From Bernardetia sp. MNP-M8 (lineage in GTDB: Bacteria > Bacteroidota > Bacteroidia > Cytophagales > Bernardetiaceae), in NCBI RefSeq assembly GCF_037126285.1, contig NZ_CP147012.1:4052676-4116675 (forward strand): DNA of 64,000 nucleotides. Reading direction: 5' to 3'. The notes below the pieces were generated by a model, which was not told the DNA's origin, did no database searches, and saw nothing but the letters and a program-made list of their open reading frames with translations. This document shows, one piece after another, positions 1-12,000 of this stretch; position 1 is the first letter of the stretch; every line of letters starts with the position of its first letter. The translations under genes were made by a program, and so were the position numbers.

Positions 1-1068
1 TCCGTTTGAACCACCCACCGAAACGGCAACGTCATTTCCCATTACTTGAGCGCAAACCATTGTCAATGCTTCTGGCTGTGTAGGATTTACTTTCCCAGGC
101 ATAATAGAAGAGCCTGGTTCGTTGTCTGGAATAATAATTTCTCCAATTCCACAACGAGGTCCCGAACTGAGCATACGAATATCATTTGCAATTTTCATAA
201 GCGAAACAGCAGTGCGTTTCAATGCTCCTGAAAGCTCCACCATTGCATCGTGAGCAGCTAATGCCTCAAATTTATTTGGTGCTGTTACGAAAGGCAAACC
301 TGTAAGATTTGCAATTTTTTGAGCCACCAAAACATCATATCCTTTTGGTGTATTTAGTCCAGTTCCTACGGCAGTTCCTCCTAAAGCTAATTCTTTTACC
401 ATTTCTAGCGCATTTTTGATGCAACGCAAAGAATTATTTAACTGCTGAACATAGCCAGAAAATTCTTGTCCTAATGTAAGTGGAGTAGCATCCATAAAGT
501 GAGTACGACCTGTTTTTACGATGTCTTTAAACTCTTCTACTTTGCTTTGAAGTGCATCACGTAATTTCTCAATTCCTTTAATGGTATTTTCTGTTACCAA
601 TTTATAGGCTGCAATGTGCATTGCTGTAGGAAAAGTGTCGTTTGAAGACTGTGATTTGTTTACATCATCATTTGGATGCAATGCTTTTTTCTCATCTGTC
701 AGTGTACCACCCTGTAAAACATGTCCACGATAAGCAACTACTTCGTTTACGTTCATATTTGACTGCGTTCCTGAACCTGTTTGCCAAATTACTAAAGGAA
801 ATTCTTTATCTAATTTTCCTTCCAAAATTTCATCACAGGCTTTTCCGATAAGGTCACTTTTTTCTTTCGCCAAAACACCTAGTTCTGTGTTGGCTTGTGC
901 AGCAGCTTTTTTGAGATATGCAAAGGCATAAATAATTTCTTTTGGCATAGAAGCTTCATCACCTATTTTGAAATTGTTACGACTACGCTCTGTTTGTGCA
1001 CCCCAGTATTTGTCGGCAGGAACTTTTACCTCCCCCATTGTATCACGCTCAATACGAAAATCTGACAT
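1..1068 (-). CDS. fumC: Class II fumarate hydratase, C-terminus cut by the window edge
   Basis: This enzyme reversibly hydrates fumarate to L-malate in the TCA cycle, as a cytoplasmic homotetramer without an iron-sulfur cluster. Read on the minus strand from the ATG at 1066-1068 it begins [20 protein letters not shown], the usual opening of class II fumarases. The catalytic-histidine segment [20 protein letters not shown] is near residue 190, and the superfamily signature [11 protein letters not shown] is near residues 315-326. The frame is still open at base 1, so 356 codons are present of the roughly 460 expected. It is a single minus-strand gene with a short palindromic repeat about 20 bp upstream. 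I am very sure of the family; argininosuccinate lyase and aspartase share the signature but differ at the N-terminus. Confidence 0.96.
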   Translation of the reverse strand, partial: MSDFRIERDTMGEVKVPADKYWGAQTERSRNNFKIGDEASMPKEIIYAFAYLKKAAAQANTELGVLAKEKSDLIGKACDEILEGKLDKEFPLVIWQTGSGTQSNMNVNEVVAYRGHVLQGGTLTDEKKALHPNDDVNKSQSSNDTFPTAMHIAAYKLVTENTIKGIEKLRDALQSKVEEFKDIVKTGRTHFMDATPLTLGQEFSGYVQQLNNSLRCIKNALEMVKELALGGTAVGTGLNTPKGYDVLVAQKIANLTGLPFVTAPNKFEALAAHDAMVELSGALKRTAVSLMKIANDIRMLSSGPRCGIGEIIIPDNEPGSSIMPGKVNPTQPEALTMVCAQVMGNDVAVSVGGSNG

Positions 1069-1086
1069 ATATTTTTTTATTATTAA

Positions 1087-1113
1087 GTCGTCGGTGAGCA
1101 CACCGACAACGGC
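1087..1113. repeat. Palindromic repeat P1, copy upstream of fumC
   Basis: The arms GTCGTCGGTG (1087-1096) and CACCGACAAC (1101-1110) flank a 4-base loop and are followed by GGC. This is one copy of a dispersed family whose consensus is GTCGTTGGTG, short loop, CACCAACAACGGC. Other copies lie at about 2808-2866, 31544-31581, 35173-35198, 49545-49570, 50390-50425 and 52128-52194. Confidence 0.75.
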
Positions 1114-1197
1114 AAGTGAAGAATTAAAATGATAGTAAAATTACTCACTTTGTTTTGGCATTGCAAATTTTGAGATTCGTTTTGAACAGATTTGAAA

Positions 1198-1791
1198 TTA
1201 ATCTTCTATAAAAGGCTCTTCATATTGGTAGCAAACTATATTTCCTAACTTATGATTGATTTCAATTCCGATAGATTTAGCGATACGAATAATATTGGAT
1301 AATTGTTCACGTTTTATTATATTTTCTTCTTCCAATGGAATACCTTCTTCAAATACTGTTGTTTCAGAACTTGTTCCGTCAAGCTCTATAGCTTCATATT
1401 TACGCCTAAGTTTTCCATTTTTATAATAGACAAAATCAAATGAGTAATCAGAGTCTCCCCATGAGGCATGAAGTAAATCATACTTTTTCCCTAGTTGTTT
1501 TAGTATCTCTGTTATACCAGTACATTTCCATAGGTTATAATACCAATTATCCATAATGTGAACCCATTCTTTGTCCCTCGTTATGCGAAGATAACACTCT
1601 GTTTCTTTTTCAAAATCTCTTTTTTCAATGTTTTTAAGCTCCAATAATTTTAGAATTTCTATATCTGATAAATGATTTAGACCTTTTATAAAAATAAAAA
1701 ATGGACTGTGAAAACTACCTGTGTATTTATCTATCATTTTAGTATAATTTATTTGATGCAAATTTCGAAAGTGTTCAATGGAACAAATCAT
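1198..1791 (-). CDS. Hypothetical protein, 197 aa
   Basis: I do not recognise the family. The product is a soluble, charged protein with no signal peptide or membrane segment. It is rich in aromatic residues in the middle (DNWYYNLWKCTG near residue 83; SWGDSDYSFDFVYYKNGKLR near 110), followed by an acidic stretch (VFEEGIPLEEENIIKREQ). The acidic, aromatic style with Y-K-N-G-K resembles small cytoplasmic immunity-like proteins of the SMI1/SUKH type, but no diagnostic motif supports that. It is divergent from the M23 peptidase gene at 1906 and stands alone on its strand. The start at 1789-1791 is the first ATG; a second Met at residue 19 is possible. Confidence 0.6.
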   Translation of the reverse strand: MICSIEHFRNLHQINYTKMIDKYTGSFHSPFFIFIKGLNHLSDIEILKLLELKNIEKRDFEKETECYLRITRDKEWVHIMDNWYYNLWKCTGITEILKQLGKKYDLLHASWGDSDYSFDFVYYKNGKLRRKYEAIELDGTSSETTVFEEGIPLEEENIIKREQLSNIIRIAKSIGIEINHKLGNIVCYQYEEPFIED

Positions 1792-1866
1792 ATCTAAAAA
1801 ATAGCTAAATCTAGTACAATCAGACTAATAATTTATGTATTTTTTATATAGTCCTCAAAAAATACG

Positions 1867-1874
1867 TATTTTTG
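1867..1874 (+). promoter_or_regulatory. Candidate -7 box of the M23 peptidase gene
   Basis: TATTTTTG matches the Bacteroidota -7 consensus TAnnTTTG and lies 31 bp before the ATG at 1906. No clear TTG -33 box is present, and such matches arise by chance in AT-rich DNA. Confidence 0.35.
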
Positions 1875-1905
1875 TGATTCATTTCCGATTATTATTTATC
1901 AAATA

Positions 1906-2796
1906 ATGGTCTTATCTAACATTCAATCACTAATCACTAACAAGACTTTGAATCAGAAAAAAACATTTTGGCAATGGTTTACGCATCATTATTTGATGGT
2001 ATTTCGTGATGAAGAAAATTTTGAAAAACTAAGAACTATTCGTTTCAACTTTGCAAAAGTTGTGGTTATTTTGACTGGTTTTGTTTTGCTTATTTTTATA
2101 CCTTCTTATTTTTTAGCAAAAGCCATTACTGATTATCAAATTTCTACTTCTGAAAATCCACAAGCTAGACTTTTTAAACTAATGGAAAAGTCGGATTCTT
2201 TAGAAGCCATTGTGGCAGGACAAAATGAATATTATGAAAATCTAAGGCAAATTTTGGGTGGAAATATTCCAAAAGATGAAATTTCAGAAGATTCTACTGA
2301 AAGTACTATCAATACACAAGATTTGGATTTAGAGCAAATAGATTCTATTGATTTAGCTTTCAGAAAACAATTTGAAAAAGAAGATTCTAAAACAAAAGGA
2401 TTACGAACTTCAAAAAGTGAGCTACAACAAGTTTTATTTTTCTCTCCTATTTCAGGAATAGTAACTAACCAATATAATTCAGCTAGTTCGCATTTTGGAG
2501 TTGATGTAGTTGCACCAAAAAATGAAGTTATTAAAGCTGCTGCTGACGGAACAGTTATTTTGTCGTCTTGGACACAAGATTCTGGACATACATTAGCTAT
2601 TCAACATAAACATCAATTGGTTTCTTTTTACAAACATAATTCTGTTTTACTCAAAAAAGTAGGTGAGATAGTAAAAGCTGGAGATCCAGTTGCTGTTATT
2701 GGAAACTCTGGCGAACTTACAGATGGTCCACATTTGCATTTTGAGCTTTGGTATGAAGGAAATCCTGTTAATCCACAAGATTTTATTTCTTTTTAA
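1906..2796 (+). CDS. M23 family metallopeptidase, membrane anchored
   Basis: This is a LytM-type zinc endopeptidase that would cut peptidoglycan cross-links or regulate amidases from the periplasm. It has a cytoplasmic N-terminus, one transmembrane helix at about residues 49-72 (VVVILTGFVLLIFIPSYF), a linker of predicted coiled coil and acidic, low-complexity sequence, and a C-terminal M23 domain from about 185 to 292. The zinc ligands are visible: H196 and D200 in HFGVD, and H276-L-H278 in GPHLHFELW. The 296-residue length and layout match the single-helix M23 proteins common in Bacteroidota that accompany cell-division or bactofilin genes. It is a single gene; two palindromic repeats and a strong hairpin follow it. 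Confidence 0.9.
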   Translation: MVLSNIQSLITNKTLNQKKTFWQWFTHHYLMVFRDEENFEKLRTIRFNFAKVVVILTGFVLLIFIPSYFLAKAITDYQISTSENPQARLFKLMEKSDSLEAIVAGQNEYYENLRQILGGNIPKDEISEDSTESTINTQDLDLEQIDSIDLAFRKQFEKEDSKTKGLRTSKSELQQVLFFSPISGIVTNQYNSASSHFGVDVVAPKNEVIKAAADGTVILSSWTQDSGHTLAIQHKHQLVSFYKHNSVLLKKVGEIVKAGDPVAVIGNSGELTDGPHLHFELWYEGNPVNPQDFISF

Positions 2797-2807
2797 TTTC
2801 GTTTGAT

Positions 2808-2866
2808 TCGTTAGTAGGATACTGACAACGATAAAAAAGAATCGTCGGTAAGGAGACCGACAATAG
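2808..2866. repeat. Palindromic repeat P1, tandem degenerate pair
   Basis: Two P1-like hairpins follow the M23 gene. The first, about 2808-2831, pairs TCGTTAGT with ACTGACAACGA. The second, about 2842-2863, pairs GTCGGT (2844-2849) with ACCGAC (2856-2861). Both are weaker than the other family members. Confidence 0.55.
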
Positions 2867-2979
2867 TAAAACACAAATAAACTTATGTTACACTGTATTC
2901 AATTGAAAACAGCTAAATTCTATTTTTTATAAATCTATCCTTGTTTATAAAAATTTCAGAACTATTTTTATCAATAAAA

Positions 2980-3020
2980 AACAAAAGCCTTTTATCATTT
3001 TTTGATAAAAGGCTTTTGTT
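2980..3020. terminator. Bidirectional hairpin terminator between convergent genes
   Basis: Perfect 18-bp arms (2980-2997 and 3003-3020, containing AAAAGCCTTTTATCA) enclose a 5-base T-rich loop. It sits between the stop of the M23 gene and the stop of the convergent giant surface protein, 21 bp from the latter, and would serve both strands. Confidence 0.85.
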
Positions 3021-3041
3021 ATAAATACTATGTTTTGGAGA

Positions 3042-6000
3042 TTACTCTACTACAAATTTCTTTGTAATGGATTCTGTTGCAGTGACAAAACGCAAGAGAT
3101 ATGCTCCTGCTGGTAATACTCGCATAGGAGTAATTACTATGTCTGCTCCTCCTTTTTGTACATCTTGTTGGTGAACAATTCTACCAGTCATATCTACAAT
3201 TTGAATTTGTGCGTCTATAGTAAGTTTTCCATCTAGATTTAGATAAAAACGAGCACCACCATTTGGATTTGGATATAGACTAACTTCTCCTTTTATTCCA
3301 CTTATTACTTTTTCAAATAATACGCTTCTTACAGGAGAATATTCAAAAGACCCATTTTTATCAACTTGTTGTAAGCGATAGTATGAAAGTCCTGTGAATG
3401 GTTCTGCATCCCAGAATTGATAATTAAAAGTTCCTTCTAATCCAGTTCCTTTTGCGTCTACACGTCCCAAAGAGCTGAATGAATTACCATCTTGACTACA
3501 CTCTACCATAAAGTGAGAATTGTTTTGTTCATTAATAGTCTCCCAAGTTACTTTTACAGATTCTCCTTCTAGTTTGGCATCAAATGCAAGTAAATCTAAT
3601 GGTAACGGATTAAAATTAGTAATTGAACCCAAAGTAAATGGACTAAAATTGCTAATTTTGGCTTGACTAACAACCACACCTTGTGCCGAAGCATTTGTAT
3701 GTCCTCCATTAAGTTTGTTTTGCCATATTGGAGTTGGATCATCCCAACGCAATACTAAAAGTCCTTCTGGCTGATAAGCTACACTTCTAGCAGCTTCCCA
3801 ACTTAAATAAACAAAGGCTTCATCGGCAGCACCTTCATTATTTATCAACCAATATTCTACATTACTAACCACTTGGATTGAAGGTTCTTTCAAATTTACA
3901 TCATATCCATCAAGGGTAGGTAAGCGAGGTCCTACATAGCGAGCTTCAAAGACAGCAGCATTATTATTTCTTTCACTCAATCCAGCAGGAGCATAACTAA
4001 TACCATTTCCGATTGGGAATATAAAAGCATCTTCTCCAATTTTCTGAACTTTACCTACCACGTGACTTGCATTGCTAGGACCATCTGCTGATAAAGGAGC
4101 AGCAGCAGAAGTAGAGACCCATCCTCCAACAGAATATGTGCTTGAGCCATCTATAGAAGCATTTCTTTCAAAAATCATCATTCTTGTACTATTTGTTCCT
4201 AATGCCACATCGTCAGGAATAAATAAACCAGTATTGAAGATAGTTTTGCCATCTTCTTTAATAGTAATATCATCCATCATACGGAAACTACCACCAGTTG
4301 AACTTGCTTCTAACTCAAAGAATTTTTGAGCATTTGTTGTGATGCGTTGTTCGGTTGTACCATTTAATACCACTCTTCCTTGCTGAGAATTAAAAGAACC
4401 TGTTGGCTGACATGTCCAGTTTCCTCTCAAATTAATTTGATGATTAGAAGCTGTTACCTCAAGATTATTTCGGTTTTGTATCAAGAGATTTCCATATATA
4501 TCTGTTGTTCCTAATAGCTCTTTAGTAACTGTTCCAGATGCTGCTGCATTAGTTAGGGTTACATTTCCATAGTTAGGTTCTGCAGAAATATTATTTCCTG
4601 TTACTCCTGAATTATAGATAACTGTACTTTTTGTTGGTTGTAAATGACTTAAATTAGTATTTACTCTAGGATAAAGTGTTGGGAATAGGGTTGCTTGCGT
4701 AGCAGTTCCTAGCACAAGCTCTGACCCATCTCTTACTAATAAATTATTGGCAATATTTAGAGCATTTCCAATAATTTGAATACCTGTATCTTCAAAACGA
4801 ACTCTATAATCTACTGTAAGCGTTCTAGTTACTGTAAGCGTTGTATTGGTAGCAATTACTGGAGTAGGTACAATTATTTTAGGAATATTTGCACCTGCTG
4901 AACCATATCCAGAAGCTAAGAATAAATTACCATAAATAGGCTCACTAGAAACAAATTGAAAAGGAGCTGTTGTTCTACGAGACTGATAACGCACCGTAGA
5001 ATTATTATCTAAATTGATTCTAGCTCTTTCATAATTTGTAGGAAAAACGGTTTGGATACTTCCGTTATTTAATCCTATATAAAGGTTTGCACCGTTTTCC
5101 ATTGTAATAATTCCTGTTGCCACACTTCCAGTAACTTGGTTTCTATTATCTTCAAAACGACTTCCTGTTCTTATCGTAAAATTATTACGAATACGAGTAG
5201 CAGCTTGCAGAATCTTACGAGCTGTAAATTCATTTCCTGATTGAATAATCAAGTTATAATATGAATCTGTCCCTGTCGCAATTCCATTTAAGCCTGCACC
5301 TCTTACATTTTGATTTTGACCACTTCCTGTATTGTAAATAACAGTTGTTAAGTCATTTAACACAATTGTTCCAAATGTAAGTGGGAATTGAGTTGCAATG
5401 TCTGTTCCTCCATTTGTTCCTAAAGTAAGCATACTTTCTCCTAGAGGAGCATCACTATTCATTGTAACAGATTTTGGAGCAAGCCCTCTAATTTGATTTC
5501 CTTCATCAATTAAATGGTTTCTTGGATTTATAAGAAGGTTTCCATTTATATCTGCTGTAAGACCTGCATTTGTTCCTGCTGGGTCTGGTCGGAAACGTTT
5601 TTCTATTAATTCAGCATCTATAGAGTTTGGAGCTGTTAGAGTAAGGTTTCCATAAATAGGTTCATTAGACATAAACTGAGGAACATCTGCATTGTAGATT
5701 GTTTCGTGGTCGTTAGCATCTAAAGAAATATTTGCTCTGATGAAAGTGTCTGGGAAGTTAGTACCACTTGTCTGATTTCCAATAATCATTTTAGAGTTTG
5801 CTTCTCCTGTAAAAGTACCTGTTGCATTACCTGTGATTTGGAAACCATCATCTATAAAGTGATTAAATGATTCTACAAGTGCATCTGCTGCAATAGTCAT
5901 TTCTCCAGCACTAGCTCCATTATGTTGTGTGACTGTTTTGAGTATTGGGTTTGCTATATCTGAACCTGTTGATCTCAAAATGATACTTCCATACGTAATT

Positions 6001-9000
6001 CCTCCTGCTACTTCTTGGTCTGCATTTGCATTGAAAATCACTGTAGAGTTTGTACTCAAACTAACTTTTGCATCACTAAATACACCATTTCCAAAAGTAC
6101 CATCTCCTGTTGTGAATTTAGGGAAAGTAGTTGCTATATCTGCTGTTACTACTGGGGGAACGGTTACATTAAGAGGAACATTTGTTGCTGTATAAGTACG
6201 TTCGCTTGCTGTCTGATTTGTACCCAAAATTAAGGTTACATTATTTCCTGTACTCAAAATGTTATTAGCTTGGTTATGGCTATTTCCTCTAAGTTGGTAA
6301 CCCATATCATAAACCGTCTGTTCATTTCCTATAAAGAAAGCTCCTTCAATAGTAGCTTCTCCTGTAAAACGTTTTACATTGTTTCCATTTGAAGTATTAT
6401 TACTAATTATTCTTAGAGTTCCATACGTAAAATCTGTTCCTCCTGCTATCATTTGCTCATCAGGACAACGATATTCTACAATAGATGCTTGTGTACTTGC
6501 ATTTACAGGAAATGAATTATCATCTACTAAACCATCTGTAGCTCCCTTAGATAAGATTATATTAGCAGGAAGATAACAAGTAGGAAATACAGTCGCATCA
6601 TTATTATCTCCTAAACGTAACAATGTGTTATGAGACATATATACATTTCCTGTAGCATTACCTCTAATTTGGAATCCATCATCTTCAAAATACCCTCCTA
6701 CAATATGGAAGTTATTGAGAATAGATATAGTAGTATTTATCTCTGTTCTTCTATTCCAAGGTTTTTCATTGGTTAAGTTATAAAAAGGACTTGTACTACA
6801 AGTGCTACCTACTGAAGTACATTCTGTACAAGCAGCTCCTGTTTCTACATCTGCTATTGTAATATCAGCATCAGTATTTCCATCAAAAGTTACTGTTCCT
6901 GTACCTGCTATAAAGCGAGCTTGTGGAAGGCTTACAGCATTATTGGTTATTATCCAATCATGTTCTAATCTAATATTTTTATCAGTTGCAAATACATCTC
7001 CATAGCTGATAGTAATATTTGCTCTTCCTCCTCCTTCTACACGCATAGAGTCTGAGAGAGTCCAGTCATCAAAAGGAGCATTAAATATAACAGGACCAAA
7101 AAATCTAGATCCGTTTGATAGAAGGGTTTTTGCTTGTCCTACATTTGTTCCTTTAAACTCAAATGTACCTGGGAAGTCATTCCAATCTCTATCTGATGCA
7201 AAATCTGCAAAAATGAGGTTTCCAAAAACTTGCACAGTATGTAAATTATCTCCTATTAATCTTCCTCTATTTGCATCAGAAGCAGACCAAGTCATATTTT
7301 TACAATAGGAAAAGAAATTGTCAATATTTACAGTTTCTGTACCTGCTCCTGCAAAAGAGTTATCATCAAAAATTACGTTGTCATTGGCAGTAGGGATACA
7401 ATAAGAAGGTGCTCCACCAGAACCAACTAATGACCAGTGATTATCAGCATTTAAGTCATTCCAATTACCACTGTAATTTCCATTATCACTTTCTACCCAA
7501 TAAAAAGTGCGTGAAGGTTGATTATTAATGAAGGTAATGTTTGAGTTATTACCAATATCAGAAACAATAGCAGGGTCTGCCTCTACTACATTTCCACCCA
7601 CATTATTTATATCTTGAATAAATGTATATAAAAATCCATTTAATCCTGTATGTGCATTTTGGAAATCTATATTTGCTTGTACTCCTGTTAGGTTTGAGCG
7701 AATGTTTATCCAACCTGCACAACCTTCTCTAGCACGTACAAAACCTGTAACTGCTGTAACCCCATTGTTTGGAGCTGTTCCATCACTATTTGGGAAGTTC
7801 ACAACATCAAAACGAGAAAGATTTAGATTATCAATTGTCAAATCGTTTTCAAAAGTAAGAACATTATTTTCTCCTACCTCCATATCTCTAATAACAGAAA
7901 CATCTGGATTTTCAAAATCTATACGACTGTCATTTCCTGTAATGAATCTAGTGCCTAATGGAGCAGGTCCAAAGTCTAATCCTCTACGGAATCTTACTTG
8001 TGTTGTGGCATTCCCTCCTGCTGCTTCTCCAAATTCTACTTGAGCATGAAACTCTGGACGGGCTTGAAAATCGATATAAGCTTGTTGTGCTGCTGTTGAA
8101 GCAATGAATAATGTGCTTATAAAACGAGCTATTGTAGTCTGATTACCATTGAAAACAACCACATTTCGCCCTCCCAAGAAATTAACTGGCGCACGGAATA
8201 TATTTGTTCTATCATTATTACCTGCTGTAAATCTTGCTATTCCTACTGTTGAGAAAGTAAGTGGAGCTGTAGCCAAAAACTCATTATCTTCGTGCAAACG
8301 AACAGCATTACCGTCATTAGTCGTACTTGCTATCGTAACAGCTTGTTGGAACTGATTATCTCCATACCAATCTATTCGTGTATTTTGTCCGAAAGTAACT
8401 GTTCCTGTGTAAAAATTAACTAACGGAGCAGCATTAGTTACTCCTCTGAAATCTACTAAAGCATTATCAGGAAAGAGAATATTACCATACGTTTTTGGAG
8501 CATCTCCATTCATATTAAAAGTGAGATTATTCTGTAAAGCAGTAACATCTCTAAAAGTAATTCGATTCAAGTTGTTTTCTATATTAGAAGAATTTACATT
8601 TATTGTATTTCCTGTAGTAGCATTATCAATGAATAGATTAGGAATTGTTTTGGCTGCTTCTCCCATTTCTAAATCGATATCTCCAACACCAGTAATATGA
8701 AGTTCGGAGGTTGCAGTAGAACTCAAAACGAAATTAGCTGTATTTCCTCTAAAATCTACAGCAAGTCCACCGTTTCTAGTTGCATTGGCTACCGAACCAT
8801 TTAAGTTTAATTCTCTAGTAGGGTCTCCTACGCCATTAGCTATAGCAAATACATCTATAATTCTAGCTGTTAGCTGATGATTTGCTGGGCTTGTAGTGAA
8901 TGTTCCGTCTACTAAGTTGAAGGTTTGATTAGTTGCAAAATCATCTGCTAGTTGCCAAATGCCTGTACCTAATGTGTTATCATAAAAAATAACATTTCCA

Positions 9001-12000
9001 TTAAATACTTGTCCATCAGAGGTAATTATATTTGTGCCAGTGTTAGTATTTCTAAAGAAGGTTTCACCTGCAAATGTAAAATTGATATCATTTATAAAAG
9101 TCAATGAACCTCCAATTTGAATATTAAATATAGGACTTCCTGTAAGGATAGGAACTCCTGTTGCTCCTGTCCAAGTCATATCTCTTGCTTGTGCATTTAC
9201 ATCTATATTTACAATTTGGCTTCCTGCTCCAAATGAATTAGCATCAAAGAATACATCATCATTTAATGTTGGAGGACATTCTCCAGTTTGTCCACCAGAA
9301 GTAAGTGACCAGTTGTTGGGATCATTCCAATTTCCAAGAGCAAAAGCTGTTGGGCTTGCTCCTGTTGCTGCTGATGGATTTCCATTGTGTACCCAATATA
9401 AGGTTCTTAAAGTAATAGTTGAGAAATCTATTCCTGTATTGTTTCCTCCATCTGTACCACTATCAACCATTACTACTGTACCAATATTATTAATATCTGT
9501 AACGGTTGTGTTTTCCCAACTTTGAGCAAGATTAAAATCTACTGTTGCAGCATTTCCTGCTATAGAAGAGCGAATAATAATTGGGGTAAGACAGTCTGCA
9601 ATAGCTACAAAGTTTCCTGTTACATTACTATCTGCATTTGGGCTAAATTCAAATATAGTTGAATTTGCCAAAGTAACATTAGTAAAGCTATTTGGAGGAC
9701 CTGAGGTATTTTGAAGTGAAAATAAACTTCCTACTCCTAGTGTAACATCTCCTTGAAAACGCTTTCGTCCCGTACCAGTAAAACGAATACCAGCTCCTGC
9801 TGTCCCTGCAACAGTAAATGTATTCTCAAATTGGTCATTACCTATAAAATTAGCTTGTGAATTGACTGCGAAACTTACAGCTTCCTCAAAGATGCTACGA
9901 TCAACATTGGCTGTTCCTCCATCGAAAGTTGCATTTATACCATTATTAAATGCTAGAGCTTCTGAGTATGTTTTTGGGGAAGTTCCTGTTAAATTGAAAA
10001 GAACATTATTATCTTGTAAATCAATACTTCTAAATGTAATTCTATCAGTTCCATTTTCTGAGTTTATGGTTACATTATTATTTTGAGTAACAATAATATC
10101 AGGCATTTCTTTAGATTCTGAACCTGTATAACCTTCTACGTTTCCTCCACCACTTGTTAGACTAAAAAAGCTATTTGCTCCTGGATTTATAAAGTTGAAG
10201 TTAGCATCATTTCTAAAATCAAAGGTAAGTCCTGTTGCTCGTAATGTAATTTCAGAGTCTCCAATATTCAATGAGCCATCTGCTCCATTTGCATCTAAAA
10301 TACGAATCTGTATAGGATTACTGTTTGTTATAATATCTCCATTTTCAAGTGTTAGCCTTCCAAAAGGAACTTCTTGAGTAAGATTGAAAGCAGACGACAA
10401 AGACCAACTAGCTGTTGCTGCCACTATCATTTCTTTATTTTGATTGAAAAAAGCTCTTTGAAAACGTTTTCCATCTGTGTTTTCATTAGGAATTCCCCAA
10501 TCGATAGTATTGTTAGTGGTTGCAGGCACAACTACAGGAGTAGTCAGTGCATTTGTAGCAGCAAAGTAAATATCTCTAATTTCGTTGGGGTTTGTTCCTC
10601 CTGTACCTACAGTCATTCCATTTACAAAAGTAAGGTTTCCTCCAACTGTAAGGTCAGTGTCTTCTCCAATAGATTGTAAAAAAGGGTCGTTAGTAGTACC
10701 TGTCCAGTCCATATTTCTACAAAAAGCATCATTATCCATATCAACAATTTGTCCTGTTGCTGAAAATGAATTAGCATCAAAAAATACATTGTCATAGATA
10801 GTAGGAGGACATTCGCCTGTCACGCCACCACTTGTCAAAGACCAGTTGGCTGCATTATACCAATTAGTTGTACTTCCTGCACCTGCTACACTATGTACCC
10901 AATATAAATCTCTACTGACAGAATTTCCTGTTACGTTAGTATTATTTGCAAGTGTTCCATTTGCAACATTTATTGGTTGTGCTGTGGCATTGATATTTTG
11001 AACGGTTGCTCCCACTAAAAATAAAGCATTTGTAAGTTGTAAACTTGCTTGGTTTGGAGGGTTATTCGAAGTAAGTGTAATAGGAGTAGCACAAGAACCC
11101 AATACATTTATATTTCCAGAAACAGTATTATTAGTGATAGAACTAAATGCAAATGTAGTTCCATTGTTCATATTTATATCAGAAAAGGAATTAGAATTTC
11201 CTACTCCTGAGTTATTAAATGTAGCTGTTGAATTATCTCCTAATGTAAAAGCTCCTATAAAAGTAGTGTTTTTGTTTCCTCCTGCTACAAATGTACTAGC
11301 TGTACCAGTAGTCAAGGTTGCTCCAAATCTACTATCATTAGCAGTATTGAACCTAACTGTTTTATTATTTCCAAAGGAAAAATCACCATTAATATCATAA
11401 CCTCCAGCAAAATTATTCGCTCCATTTATACCAAGAGTTACGTTTCCATTTATTATATTTCCTAAATTAGTATTAGCCCCAGTAATTGTTCCACTTACAT
11501 TATTTCCAAGCGTAATATTATTGTATACTTTAGGAGAAGTTCCATTTATGTTTAATTGTCCTCCATTATTAGCAGTAGTAATATTTCCAAATGTAATTGT
11601 ATTTACATCAGAACCTGTATTTATTGTTCTGACTCCTGCACCTATATAATTAAGGTTAGAAATTGTCTTTGCTAAAATACCTGTTTCTATTGTAGTGGTA
11701 TTACTAGATATATTTATTGTACTTGTTCCAGAATTTAGACTGAAATTAGTATCATTTCTATAATCTAAAACTATAGTAGAAGCACTTGTAAGAGTAATCG
11801 TTGAAGCTCCTAGATTAAGATTTCTAGTGGGTACAAGAATATTATTTGTAGAAAATGTACCAGCAGTTACGTTTTCATCATTTGTATCTAGTGTTCCAGA
11901 GTTTAATAATAATTGATTCCTAACTAAGAAAGCATCTTGTAGTGTCCATTCTCCTGCTGCTCCAGTTTGGAAACGAGTTCTATTAAGTCCTTTTCCATTC